This document shows positions 24,197 to 33,600 of a stretch of 33,889 nucleotides of DNA, piece after piece (within the stretch, counting starts at the first letter, position 1; every line of letters starts with the position of its first letter). A program made the translations under genes and the position numbers. The notes beneath the pieces were generated by a model. The model saw only the letters and a list, made by a program, of their open reading frames with translations, did not search any database and was not told where the DNA came from. Source of the DNA: Caballeronia terrestris (GTDB lineage Bacteria; Pseudomonadota; Gammaproteobacteria; Burkholderiales; Burkholderiaceae); assembly GCF_001544515.1 (NCBI RefSeq), contig NZ_FCOL02000054.1, positions 1-33,889 of the forward strand, written 5' to 3'.

Positions 24197-24799
24197 TCAG
24201 GCCAGCACGAAATCAAAGCGCGCGGCGTGAGCGTCGCCATCGATCGTTAATAGGAGCCGCCTGTCGTACAACGAATCCTGCGCGTTCTGCCGCTCTCCGG
24301 GGAAGTACATCTGGGTCGTGAGCGGCCGGCCGTTCGGCGCCTGCACCGTGACGTGAAAATGCCGCGTGCGTCCCGGATACACGCCCGGCACGATGGTTTC
24401 CAGCCGATAGCGTCCTTCGCTGTCGGCGAACTGGTGGCCGCGCAGGCGATAGCCGTGGACGTCGTAGTTGCCGGCGTCGTCGGCGTACCAGAAGTCGAGC
24501 AGCGCGCCCGGCACCGGCTGGCAGCGGGTCGACATCACCCGCCCCGTCACGACGATCCGCGTCCCGCCGGTGCCCGGCTCCAGCAGCGACGCGCGCTCCG
24601 GCGAGCGCGGCAGGAAGAACGGGCCGGCAGTCTGACGCGGAGTCGATTCGTGATCGCCGGTGCAGGCGGGCGTCGGGAGAACCGTCGCGGCGCGGCTGGT
24701 GCCGGGCCGGCCGAGCGCGAGCAGGAGCAGCGTCGGCGGCACCGCACCCGACTGGCGGAGAAACGCGCGCCGCGCGTGGCTGACCCTTCTCGTGCGCAT
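24197..24799 (-). CDS. Tat-exported intradiol ring-cleavage dioxygenase-like protein
   Basis: 200 residues. A twin-arginine-type leader (HARRAFLRQSG plus a hydrophobic stretch to about residue 37, one of two RR pairs) is followed by an intradiol-dioxygenase domain: TAGPFFLP, GTRIVVTGRVMSTRCQPVPGALLDFWYAD, then the Fe(III) ligand set. Candidate ligands are Y112 (GNYDVHGYRLRGHQ), Y141 (PGVYPGRTRHFHV), H147 and H149. The domain is shorter than protocatechuate 3,4-dioxygenase subunits, as in the exported single-domain group. It may oxidise catechol-like or hydroxyquinol groups outside the cytoplasm; the substrate is unknown. The sigma-factor gene follows directly. The 235-bp gap to the divergent DUF3348 gene (24800-25034) shows no recognisable element. 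Confidence 0.85.
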   Translation of the reverse strand: MRTRRVSHARRAFLRQSGAVPPTLLLLALGRPGTSRAATVLPTPACTGDHESTPRQTAGPFFLPRSPERASLLEPGTGGTRIVVTGRVMSTRCQPVPGALLDFWYADDAGNYDVHGYRLRGHQFADSEGRYRLETIVPGVYPGRTRHFHVTVQAPNGRPLTTQMYFPGERQNAQDSLYDRRLLLTIDGDAHAARFDFVLA

Positions 24800-25034
24800 C
24801 GTGGACTCCTTTCTCGCGGCTCACGAGCATGGTAAGCCGAAATTCAGATCGGGCGCCTTGCAGTCCTGTTCTCAGGCGTGATCGCCTCAGATGATTCCGA
24901 CGACCCGCATTGCGACAAGGCCCAAATCGCGGCGAGCCTTGCTGGCAATACAAACCACCCGCGACGACCCCAACCGAAACTCGCCTGCCTCCGCGGACGT
25001 GTAAACTGTCGGGTTTTTCACACTCTGGTGCATC

Positions 25035-25736
25035 GTGCAAGCCCCCCAGCGCACAGCTTTCAGCGGCCCGACGCTCATTCGCTTGTTGACGCGCCTGACG
25101 GACGTCGACGTCCCCGAATCGAGACAATCGCTCTCGGACCGGCTGAGCCAATGGCTCGGCTGGACCGACGCGATCGCCCTTTCGACCGCACTGTCCGCCA
25201 ATCCGCCCGCCGCCGCCCCGGGCGCGCGGTCCGGCGGCCACGCTGAAGAGGACGAATGCGCCCGCGTGCGCGCGTCGCTGACGAAGGCGATCGCCCGCGA
25301 CAGCGCATTTAGCGTCAAACGCCGCGATGGCGCGCAGGAAACATCAGTCGATTACGCGTTTTTCCGCCACCGCTGTCTCTCGCTGCAGCAGACGATGGAG
25401 ACGTCGATCGGCACGTTGCGCGGCCGTCTGCGGTCGATGCTCGCCACGAGGACGCCCGCCATGACCCGACTCGCGATGGTCGATGCCGTCATGGAACAAT
25501 CGCTCTCCGCACGCGAGCGAAGCCTGTTCGCAACGGTGCCCGTGCTGCTCGGCGGGCATTTCGAGCGATTGCGCAAGGCCGAGCAGGCGACGCTCGTTGC
25601 GAACGACGCCCGGAACGACACGCCCGGCGCATGGCTCGACGTGTTCCGCAAGGACATGCGGAGCGTGCTGCTGGCCGAACTCGAAATTCGTTTTCAACCG
25701 GTCGAAGGGCTGCTCGCCGCCCTTCAGGCCCGCTAA
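25035..25736 (+). CDS. DUF3348 family protein
   Basis: 233 residues, GTG start at 25035 (MQAPQRTAFSGPTLIRLLTRLTDVDVPES). Predicted soluble and mostly helical, with no signal peptide or membrane segment. Recognisable family landmarks are SLSDRLSQWLGWTDAIALSTAL, DYAFFRHRCLSLQQTMETSIGTLRGRLR and LLGGHFERLRKAEQ. I know this family only as an uncharacterised one from Burkholderia and relatives, found ahead of DUF802. The stop is 10 bp before the DUF802 start, so it is the first gene of the stator-like operon. Likely a cytoplasmic partner of the membrane complex; the function is unknown. Confidence 0.85.
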   Translation: MQAPQRTAFSGPTLIRLLTRLTDVDVPESRQSLSDRLSQWLGWTDAIALSTALSANPPAAAPGARSGGHAEEDECARVRASLTKAIARDSAFSVKRRDGAQETSVDYAFFRHRCLSLQQTMETSIGTLRGRLRSMLATRTPAMTRLAMVDAVMEQSLSARERSLFATVPVLLGGHFERLRKAEQATLVANDARNDTPGAWLDVFRKDMRSVLLAELEIRFQPVEGLLAALQAR

Positions 25737-25746
25737 CCGGGACGCC

Positions 25747-28140
25747 ATGTCCAGATATCCGATTCATCTCGCCGTCTTTTTGACTGGCCTCGCCGCCGTG
25801 TGCTGGATCGGCGGCGGCTACGTCGTCTCGAACCCGCTGGCGTTCGCCGTCACGCTGCTGATCGGCGCCTGTTACGTCGCGGGCGCGCTCGAACTGTGGC
25901 GCTACAGCCAGGCCACGTCCACGCTCTCGGGCGCTGTAGGCGGCCTTGCCGGACCGCCGCCGGGACTCGCCGGCTGGCTCGATCGGCTGCATCCGAGCCT
26001 GCGCAATGCGGTGCGGCTGCGCGTCGAGGGTGAGCGCGTGGCTCTGCCCGGCCCGGCGCTGACGCCGTATCTGGTCGGTCTGCTGGTGCTGCTCGGCATG
26101 CTAGGCACGCTGCTCGGCATGGTCGCGACGCTGCGCGGCACCGGCATGGCGCTCGAAAGCGCTACCGATCTGCAAGCGATCCGCGCATCGCTCGCCGCGC
26201 CGGTCAAGGGGCTGGGGTTCGCGTTCGGCACGTCGATCGCGGGCGTCGCAACGTCGGCGATGCTCGGGCTGCTGTCCGCGCTGTTCCGGCGCGAGCGGAT
26301 CGAGGCGGCGCAGACGCTCGACGTGAAAATCGCGACGAACTTGCGCGTTTTCTCGCAGGCGTATCAGCGCGAAGAGGCTCTCCGGCTGCTGCAGCGTCAG
26401 TCCGAACTGATGCCGACGCTGGTCGACCGTCTGCAATCGATGATGACGGCCATCGAACGTCAGAGCCTCGCGCTGAACGAGCGCCAGATCGCGAGCCAGG
26501 ACGCGTTCCACGGCATGGCCGAGGCGGCTTATACGCGGCTGGCATCGTCGGTCGAGCAGTCGTTGAAACGGAGCGTCGCGGAAAGCGCGCGCGCCGCTGG
26601 CGCCGCGCTCCAGCCGGTCATGGAAGCGACGATGGCCGGCATCGCGCGGGCAACGGCCACGCTGCACGACACCGTCACGAATGCGGTGGAGCGGCAACTC
26701 GGCGGGGTTTCCAGCGGACTCGAATCGACGTTAGCGAGCATCACCCGCGACACGGCTACGTTGCACGACACGGTTACGAGCGCGGTGGAGCGGCAACTTG
26801 GCGGACTGACGACCGGTTTGGAATCGACGGTTACCAAAATTGCAGGTGATACAGCCACGTTGCACGAGACAGTGACAGGCGCCGTCGCGCGGCAACTCAG
26901 CGGATTGACGACCAGCATCGAATCGACGATGACAGGCATCGCGCGCGAAACCGCCACGCTGCACGACACCGTCACGAAAGCGGTCGAGCAGCAACTCACC
27001 GGCGTTTCGACAGGTCTCGAAACAACCACTACGACCATCGCCGACCTCTGGAAGCAGGCGCTCGCCGGCCACCAACAATCGAGCGAAGCGCTCGCGCAAG
27101 ACCTGCGCACCACGCTCGACCGTTTCTCCGGCACCTTCGAAGAGCGCTCGGCCGGCCTGCTGGAAAACGTCGCCACTCGCCTCGACACGACGGCAGGCAG
27201 CGTATCGGCGGCATGGAACGAAGCGCTCTCGCGACAGGAACGCGCCGGTGAAAAGCTCGCCGCCGACAATCAGCAAGCGCTGTCAGCCGCCGCCGCGACG
27301 TTCGAGCAGCACTCGCAGTCGCTGTTGCGCGAGCTGAACCAGTCGCACGAAGGTTTGCGCACCGAACTCGCATCGCGCGACGAAGAGCGCCTCGCGGCAT
27401 GGACCGCGTCGCTCGGATCGATGGCCGCCGCACTCCACGCCGACTGGCAAGCGACGAGCACGCACGCCGCGGCCCGTCAGCAGGAAATCTGCGACACGCT
27501 GGAACGCACCGCTAGCGACATGACCGCGCAGACCAAAGCGCACGCTGCCGACACCATCGGCGAGATCTCGCGGCTCGTGCAGGCCGCGTCGGAAGCCCCG
27601 CGCGCGGCGGCGGAAGTCGTCGCGGAATTGCGCCAGAAGCTCTCCGACAGCATGGTTCGCGATACGGCGATGCTCGAAGAGCGCAGCCGCCTGCTCGCCA
27701 CGCTCGAAACCCTGCTCGATGCCGTGAACCACGCGTCTACCGAACAGCGCACGGCCGTCGATGCGCTCGTGTCGACGTCGGCGGATCTGCTGGATCGCGT
27801 CGGCACGAGATTTACCGATCACGTCGAGGCCGAAACCGGCAAGCTCGGCGCGGTGGCCGCGCAAGTGACCGGCAGCGCCGTCGAGGTGGCGAGTCTCGGC
27901 GAGGCGTTCGGCGCGGCCGTGCACGTGTTCGGTGCGTCGAACGACAAGCTCGCGGCGCACCTGCAGCGCATCGAAACCGCGCTCGACAAGTCGCTCGCGC
28001 GCAGCGACGAGCAGCTTGCCTACTACGTCGCGCAGGCGCGGGAAGTCATCGATTTGAGCATGCTGTCGCAAAAGCAGATCGTCGAGGAATTGCAGCAGCT
28101 CGCCGGCCAGCGCGCGTCCGCCGGAGCCGAAGCGGCATGA
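25747..28140 (+). CDS. DUF802 protein: MotA/ExbB/ZorA-like membrane core with long helical tail
   Basis: 797 residues. Four membrane segments: about 7-26, 31-51, 107-129 (PYLVGLLVLLGMLGTLLGMV) and 155-180 (GLGFAFGTSIAGVATSAMLG). The last two carry the GTLLGMVxTxxG and AFxTSxxG patterns of MotA/TolQ/ExbB proton-channel subunits. After RRERIEA (about 181) comes a roughly 600-residue polar, Ala/Glu/Gln/Thr-rich helical tail. It includes four 33-residue repeats (303-434) and methyl-accepting-like heptads to the C-terminus. This is the layout of ZorA (channel plus long cytoplasmic tail). The next gene supplies the MotB/OmpA-type partner, with start and stop overlapping as ATGA. I infer an ion-driven inner-membrane complex. 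The DUF802 family name is established; the stator interpretation is mine. Confidence 0.85.
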   Translation: MSRYPIHLAVFLTGLAAVCWIGGGYVVSNPLAFAVTLLIGACYVAGALELWRYSQATSTLSGAVGGLAGPPPGLAGWLDRLHPSLRNAVRLRVEGERVALPGPALTPYLVGLLVLLGMLGTLLGMVATLRGTGMALESATDLQAIRASLAAPVKGLGFAFGTSIAGVATSAMLGLLSALFRRERIEAAQTLDVKIATNLRVFSQAYQREEALRLLQRQSELMPTLVDRLQSMMTAIERQSLALNERQIASQDAFHGMAEAAYTRLASSVEQSLKRSVAESARAAGAALQPVMEATMAGIARATATLHDTVTNAVERQLGGVSSGLESTLASITRDTATLHDTVTSAVERQLGGLTTGLESTVTKIAGDTATLHETVTGAVARQLSGLTTSIESTMTGIARETATLHDTVTKAVEQQLTGVSTGLETTTTTIADLWKQALAGHQQSSEALAQDLRTTLDRFSGTFEERSAGLLENVATRLDTTAGSVSAAWNEALSRQERAGEKLAADNQQALSAAAATFEQHSQSLLRELNQSHEGLRTELASRDEERLAAWTASLGSMAAALHADWQATSTHAAARQQEICDTLERTASDMTAQTKAHAADTIGEISRLVQAASEAPRAAAEVVAELRQKLSDSMVRDTAMLEERSRLLATLETLLDAVNHASTEQRTAVDALVSTSADLLDRVGTRFTDHVEAETGKLGAVAAQVTGSAVEVASLGEAFGAAVHVFGASNDKLAAHLQRIETALDKSLARSDEQLAYYVAQAREVIDLSMLSQKQIVEELQQLAGQRASAGAEAA
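26653..27048 (+). repeat. Four tandem 99-bp repeats (33 residues each) inside DUF802
   Basis: Units begin at 26653, 26752, 26851 and 26950, each opening with TATLH[D/E]TVT and continuing as xAVERQLxGL(S/T)TGLEST. The periodicity is exactly 33 residues with no indels. Codons differ between units, so the array is old or codon-diversified and not a recent slippage product. It lies in the tail region, consistent with a length-setting coiled-coil or fibre. Confidence 0.9.
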
Positions 28141-28781
28141 GCGAGGACATCGACGGCGGCGTGGAGCCGGCCGCACCGATCTGGCCCGTCTTCGGCGACT
28201 TGATGTCCGTGCTGCTGGGCGTGTTCGTGCTGATTCTGGTGGGCGTCATCGGCGTGCAGCTCGAACTGTCGAGCAAGCTGGATCAGGAGGTCAAGCAGCG
28301 TCAGGCGGAGACGCAGCGCCGCAAGACGCTCGAACAGGCGCTTGCCGGGCCGCTCGCGGCGGGGCGTGTGACGCTCGTGAACGGGCGCATCGGGATCAGC
28401 GGGAGTGTGCTGTTCGCGCTGAATTCCGATCAGTTGCGGCCCGAAGGACGGGACTTGCTGAAGAGCCTCGCCGGGCCGCTGTCCGCGTATTTGCGGGCTC
28501 GCGAAGAGATTTTGATGGTGAGCGGCTTCACCGACGACCGGCAGGTCCGCGAAGGCAATCGGCGCTTCGCCGACAACTGGGAATTGTCCGCGCAGCGGGC
28601 GCTGACGGTCACGCGAACGCTGATCGACGAGGGCGTGCCCTCTTCCTCGGTGTTCGCGGCGGCGTTCGGTGCGGGTCAACCGGTGAGTTCGAACGCCGAC
28701 GACGCCGGGCGCGCGAAGAATCGCCGCGTCGAAATGGCGCCGATGCCGAGGCCGTCGTCGACTGCGGCGGTAAAGCCATGA
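28137..28781 (+). CDS. OmpA/MotB-like (ZorB-like) peptidoglycan-anchored stator subunit
   Basis: 214 residues. A short cytoplasmic N-terminus is followed by one membrane helix (about 16-42) opening PVFGDLMSVLLGVFVLILV. D21 in the FGDLM motif occupies the place of the proton-carrying aspartate of MotB and ZorB. A short coiled linker (44-68) follows. The OmpA C-terminal domain spans about 78-202, with NWELSAQRA (148-156) and GRAKNRRVE (191-199), the residues that bind diaminopimelate in peptidoglycan. ATG overlaps the DUF802 stop (ATGA), and its own stop overlaps the DUF2894 start, so all three are translationally coupled. It is anchored in the inner membrane and grips the cell wall. Confidence 0.9.
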   Translation: MSEDIDGGVEPAAPIWPVFGDLMSVLLGVFVLILVGVIGVQLELSSKLDQEVKQRQAETQRRKTLEQALAGPLAAGRVTLVNGRIGISGSVLFALNSDQLRPEGRDLLKSLAGPLSAYLRAREEILMVSGFTDDRQVREGNRRFADNWELSAQRALTVTRTLIDEGVPSSSVFAAAFGAGQPVSSNADDAGRAKNRRVEMAPMPRPSSTAAVKP

Positions 28782-29368
28782 CGACGAACGCCGCCCGCGA
28801 AACGCTCGACGCATGGCGTGAGCACGGCGCCGATCGGCTGGACCCGGTGCGGTTTCTTTTTATCGATGCGCTGGAACGGCGCGCGGCCGGCCATCGCGGC
28901 GAAGCGCGACGGATTCTGGATGAGCGTGTCGCGGGGTTGCTGGAAGCCTATGCGGGCGATCTGGAACGCTTCGATTGCACAGCGCCGCCGCCGATCGAAT
29001 CCGCTCGCGGACCGCTCGCCGAACTGGTCGATCACATCGCCAGTCATGCGTCGGACGGTGCAAGCACGTATCCCGAATTGGAAGCGCTCGATCACTTCAG
29101 GGAAACGTGGTCGCGAGTCAGCACCGCGCGGCAGCTGCGGCAATCGCTCGCGCAGGTGCCCGGAAACGCCGGTCCGCTCAATTCGAGCAGCCTCGTGCAT
29201 CGATCGCTTTCGCTGATGCGTGAGCTGTCGCCGGGGTATTTGCAGCAGTTTCTTTCCTACGTCGATGCGCTGTCGTGGATGGAGCAGTTGAACGGCGGCG
29301 CCCCGGTGACCAGGGACGCGCCTCGCGCGGGAAACGTTAGGAAGAGCGGCCGGGCGAAAGCGCGCTAG
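28778..29368 (+). CDS. DUF2894 family protein
   Basis: 196 residues, soluble and helical, with a basic C-terminus (RKSGRAKAR). Landmarks are LDPVRFLFIDALERRA, LAELVDHIA, LDHFRETWSRVSTARQLRQSLAQVPGNAGPLNSSSLVHRSLSLMRELSPGYL (given here only as a region, about 105-155), and FLSYVDALSWMEQL. An uncharacterised family that accompanies the DUF802/OmpA pair. The start is coupled to the OmpA stop by ATGA, so stoichiometric production with the membrane subunits is likely. Probably a cytoplasmic accessory of the complex. Nothing suggests a nuclease or helicase. Confidence 0.82.
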   Translation: MTTNAARETLDAWREHGADRLDPVRFLFIDALERRAAGHRGEARRILDERVAGLLEAYAGDLERFDCTAPPPIESARGPLAELVDHIASHASDGASTYPELEALDHFRETWSRVSTARQLRQSLAQVPGNAGPLNSSSLVHRSLSLMRELSPGYLQQFLSYVDALSWMEQLNGGAPVTRDAPRAGNVRKSGRAKAR

Positions 29369-29382
29369 CGCTTTTGCGAATC

Positions 29383-29575
29383 GATTGGCGCGACAAATCG
29401 CGCGCGCCGGCTACCGCGACAATCCCCGCCCGTCGATCGGCCAGAGCGCTTCCACTTGGAAAACGCGCGACCGTCGTAAGTGCGCGCCCACGTGGTGAAT
29501 ACGAATGGCGCAGCAAAACGCGCGTGCCATCTATCGCGACAAACCCCGCGCATCGATCGGCCAGATGGCTTCCAC
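29383..29575. repeat. Diverged 73-bp tandem duplicate: relic of a paralogue's 3' end
   Basis: 29503-29575 is the 3' end of the aldolase-like gene. 29383-29455 repeats it at a 120-bp offset with roughly 80% identity by eye. On the minus strand the relic still encodes VEALWPIDGRGLSR and a TAG stop at the equivalent place (29413-29411), against VEAIWPIDARGLSR-stop in the gene. Most differences are synonymous or conservative, so this was once coding. It occupies most of the gap between DUF2894 and the aldolase gene. Confidence 0.75.
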
Positions 29576-30667
29576 GCGATCGTCGCGAAAGCACACATAC
29601 TCGTCATAAAGATTCACCGTCGGATCGCAATGTCCCGGCGGCAGCAGAACGCGCTCGCCGATCACGCCGGCGGTATCGCCCTCTGCTTCGAGCATGCCGT
29701 GTTCGTCGTTCGCGGCGACGTACCGCAGCGCCGGTCCTTTCGACCCAGGTGCCCAGCCGACACTGCGCGGCAATCCCGAATCGACGGCCAGCCCCTTCAG
29801 CCCCACATCGCACACGGCGATGCCCGCGCGCGCCGCGCTCATGATCGTCGAGAGGACGAAGAGGCTGTGGCGCGGCCGCATCGCGCCGGACCAGTCGAGG
29901 CCGCCGTAGTCGCCATCCATGAAGAGGTACGAGCCGGGCTGCACTTCTGTGTAGACGCCGCTCACGGCATCGAATTCGACCGTGCCCGTTCCGCCGCCCG
30001 TCATGACTGCGTAACGCACGCCGCGCGCATCGAGCGCGCGCAGGAACGCGGCCGTCCGGTCGGCGGTGCGCACTGCTTCTTCCTTGCGCGCGCTCCAGCC
30101 GGCGATATGCTGCGCGCCGCCGTGATACGCCTGCACGCCTGCGAAGCGCAGCGACGCATGCGCGGCCACGGCATCGACGAGTTGGAGAAGCGCGTCTGGC
30201 GTCGTCACGCCACAGCGATGCTGGCCAGCATCGACTTCGGGCAGCACGTCGATCGTGACGCCCGCCTGCGCCGCCGCTCTGCCGAGCGCATCCACCTGGA
30301 CGCGCGCATCGACGCACACGCTCAACCGCACGCGCGACGCGAGTTTGACGGCCATCGCGAGCTTGTCCGCGCCGAAGAACTCGTTGCTGACGTGAATGCT
30401 TTCGATACCCGCCGCCGCGAACGGATACGCCTCGCTCAGCTTCTGGCAGCACACGCCGACCGCGCCCGCCGCCACTTGCCTTGTCGCGATGGCGCTCGAC
30501 TTGTGCGCCTTCGCGTGCGGCCGCAGCGCAACGCCGCTCGATGCCGCGAAGGCCGCCATCTCGCGCAGGTTCGCATCGAAGGCATCGAGGTCGATCAGGA
30601 GCGACGGCGTGCCGACGCCCCCGAGCGAATCGCCGACGAGCGCGGCGGGAGGAACAGCAAGTGTCAT
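29531..30667 (-). CDS. D-threonine aldolase / 3-hydroxy-D-aspartate aldolase-like PLP enzyme (DSD1 family)
   Basis: 378 residues, fold-type III (alanine-racemase-like) barrel. It begins with TPSLLIDLDAFDANLREM. The PLP lysine is K53 in RPHAKAHKS. Other landmarks are VSNEFFGADKLAMAVKLA, GVQAYHGGAQHI, TGGGTGTVEFD (phosphate site), and the divalent-metal site H346/D348 in GHCDPTVNLYDEY. Relatives cleave D-threonine or D-3-hydroxyaspartate to glycine plus an aldehyde or glyoxylate, or dehydrate D-serine; the exact substrate is not predictable. ATG 30667 overlaps the stop of the YdiJ-like gene (ATGA), so the two act together. A relic of a second copy lies just beyond its 3' end. Confidence 0.87.
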   Translation of the reverse strand: MTLAVPPAALVGDSLGGVGTPSLLIDLDAFDANLREMAAFAASSGVALRPHAKAHKSSAIATRQVAAGAVGVCCQKLSEAYPFAAAGIESIHVSNEFFGADKLAMAVKLASRVRLSVCVDARVQVDALGRAAAQAGVTIDVLPEVDAGQHRCGVTTPDALLQLVDAVAAHASLRFAGVQAYHGGAQHIAGWSARKEEAVRTADRTAAFLRALDARGVRYAVMTGGGTGTVEFDAVSGVYTEVQPGSYLFMDGDYGGLDWSGAMRPRHSLFVLSTIMSAARAGIAVCDVGLKGLAVDSGLPRSVGWAPGSKGPALRYVAANDEHGMLEAEGDTAGVIGERVLLPPGHCDPTVNLYDEYVCFRDDRVEAIWPIDARGLSR

Positions 30668-33600
30668 GTGGATGATCCGGAATCGAGTGCAAGGGCCAGC
30701 ACGCGCGCGACGTGCAGGGCCTCGGCCGCCGCGCCGTCGTGTATCTGATGGCGGCAACTGGTGCCGTCGGCGACGATAACATCTCCTCGCGCCGCCTGCC
30801 GCACGGCGGGCAAGAGCGACAGTTCCGCCATCGCCTTCGATGCCGCGTAGTGCTCTGCCTCGTAGCCGAAGCTGCCCGCCATCCCGCAGCACGACGACTC
30901 GATCGCCTTCACTTCCAGCCCCGGAATCCAGCCGAGGACCGTCTGCACGGGGCGAAACGCGTCGAACGCTTTCTGGTGGCAATGGCCGTGGACCCACGCG
31001 CGGGGCGCGTCGAGCGCGCGCAGCGGGAGGTTCAGCCGCCCCGCCGCTTTCTCGCGCACGAGAAACTCCTCGAACAGGAACGCTGATTCGGAGAGCTTGC
31101 GCGCTTCGTCGCCGTAGCCGTATTGCAGGAATTCGTCGCGCATCGAGAGCAGGCACGACGGCTCCAGCCCGACCACCGCGACGCCGCGATCCACATACGG
31201 CATCAGCGTATCGAGCAGGCGCCGCGCTTCGTGTTTGGCTTCGTCGACGAGACCCGCCGCGAGAAAAGTCCGCCCGCAGCAAACCGGCAGCTCGCCTTCG
31301 CGCGTATTGAAACGCACGGTGTAGCCAGCGGCTTCGAGCACGCGTTGCGCATCGCGGGCGTTGTCAGGCTCCATGTGGTTGTTGAACGTATCGACGAAAA
31401 GCAGCACTTCCTTTGCTGCGGATGCGTTCGATCTGCGCGTGACTGCATCGGAAAGGAACGACTTGCGAAAACGCGGCATCGACCGCTCGGGCGCAAAGCC
31501 GATCGCGCGTTTCACCCACGCGGACACCACCGGGATGCGCTCGGCAGCGGCCATCAATCCGCCGGCCCGCGCCGCATAGGGCGCGTAGCGCGGCATGTAC
31601 GCGACCATCTTCTCGCGCAGCGTGATGCCATGACGTTTTGCCCACGCCGCGCGCGCCTCGATCTTGAACTTCGCCATGTCGACGCCGGTCGGGCAATCGC
31701 GCTTGCAGCCCTTGCACGACACGCACAGGTCGAGCGTCTCCTTCACGTCTCGGCTCGCGAGTCCTTCGTCGCCGAGTTGTCCGGAGATCGCGAGGCGCAG
31801 CGTGTTCGCGCGTCCGCGCGTGACGTGCTGTTCGTCCTTCGTCACGCGATAGCTCGGGCACATCGTCCCGGCGTCGAACTTGCGGCAGTGTCCGTTGTTG
31901 TTGCACATCTCGACGGCCTTGGCGAGGCCGCCGCTCAAATCGTCGCCGGTGCCGGGGAGAGTTTCGGCGCCCGTGAGCGGATCGCGCGTCACGTTCCAGC
32001 CCGACCAGTCGAGCGACGGCGTAAACGCCTTCTCTCGATACCCCGGCGCGAAGCGAAAGTTGCGTGCGTCGTCCATTTTCGGGGGACGCACGATCCGGTC
32101 GGGGCTGAAGCGGTTCTCCGGATCGAACAGCTGCTTGATCTCGCTGAACGCCTGGTTGATGCGCGGCCCGTACTGCCATGCGACCCATTCGCCGCGGCAC
32201 AGGCCGTCGCCGTGTTCGCCCGAATACGCGCCTTTGTACTCGCTCACCAGTTCGGCGGCCTGCTCCGCGATCGCGCGCATTTTTACAGCGCCGTCGCGGC
32301 GCATGTCGAGAATCGGCCGCACGTGCAGCGTGCCGACGCTCGCGTGCGCGTACCACGTGCCTTCCGTGCCATGCTCGTGGAACATCTCGGTCAGGCGAGT
32401 CGTGTACTCCGCGAGATGTTCGAGCGGCACCGCGCAGTCCTCGATGAAGGACACCGGCTTGCCGTCGCCCTTCATGCTCATCATGATGTTGAGACCCGCC
32501 TTGCGCACTTCCCACAGCGCCTTCTGCTCGCCGGCCTCGGGCATCTTCACGACCGACCCTGGCAGGCCGAGGTCGCTCATCAGGTCGTCGAGTTGCGCGA
32601 GGCGTTGCACCTGCGCCGCGTGATCGTCGCCGGCGAACTCGACGAGCAGGATCGCAGCCGGCTTGCCCACCAGCGCCTTCTCGATCACCGGACGAAACGC
32701 CGGATTGGTGAGCGACAACTCGATCATCGTACTGTCGACGAGTTCGACCGCCGTCGGGCGCAGCTTCACGATGTGCTGCGCGAAGTCCATCGCCTGGTAG
32801 AAGGTCGGGAAGTTCACGACGCCGAGCGTCTTGTGCGCGGGCGGCGGCGCGAGCTTCAGCGTGAGCTGGCGGCTGAATGCTAACGTCCCCTCCGATCCGA
32901 CCAGCAGATGCGCGAGGTTCGCCGAGCCGTCGTCCGTGTAGGCGAGCGGATTCTGGCAATCGAACAGGTCAATGTTGTAGCCTGCCACGCGGCGCAGCAC
33001 CTTCGGCATGCGCTCGGCGATTTCGCTGCGCTCGCGCGTCGCGATGCGGCGTACGCCATCGATGATGCCTTTTAGCCGCGCGTCGTCCGCGGGCAGGTTC
33101 AGCGACTGGAAGCGCGCTTCGCTACCGTCGGCGAGCACGGCATCGATCGACAGCACGTTGTGCACCATGTTGCCGTATTCGATCGAGCGCGAGCCGCAGG
33201 AGTTGTTGCCGGCCATCCCGCCGATCGTGCACTGCGCGGCCGTCGATACGTCGACGGGGAACCACAGGCCGTGTGGCTTCAGCCACGCGTTCAGGTGATC
33301 GAGCACGACGCCCGGCTCGACCGTGACGGTGCGCGCATTCGCATCGAAGGAGACGATGTTGTTGAGCCACTTCGTCGTGTCGATGATGAGCGCCTCGCCC
33401 ACCGTCTGTCCGCACTGGCTCGTGCCCGCGCCGCGCGCGAGCACCGCCGCCTTCTCGTCGCGGGCGATTTCGAGCGCCGCGCGCAGGTCGTCCTGATCGC
33501 GCGGCACGACGACGCCGATCGGCATGATCTGGTAGATCGACGCATCGGTGGAATAGCGGCCGCGGCTTGCGGTATCGAAGTAGACGTCGCCGCGCAAGGC

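Noticed and set aside
26653..27048. CRISPR-like or intergenic tandem array.
   Set aside because: The 99-bp period lies in frame within a coding region, with no spacer-repeat structure.
25035..29368. Full Zorya defence system.
   Set aside because: Only ZorA/ZorB-like architecture is present; no ZorC, ZorD or ZorE-type gene is encoded, and DUF3348/DUF2894 show no helicase or nuclease motifs.
31123..32883. 586-residue plus-strand open frame.
   Set aside because: Antisense shadow of the YdiJ-like gene with no family sequence or plausible start.
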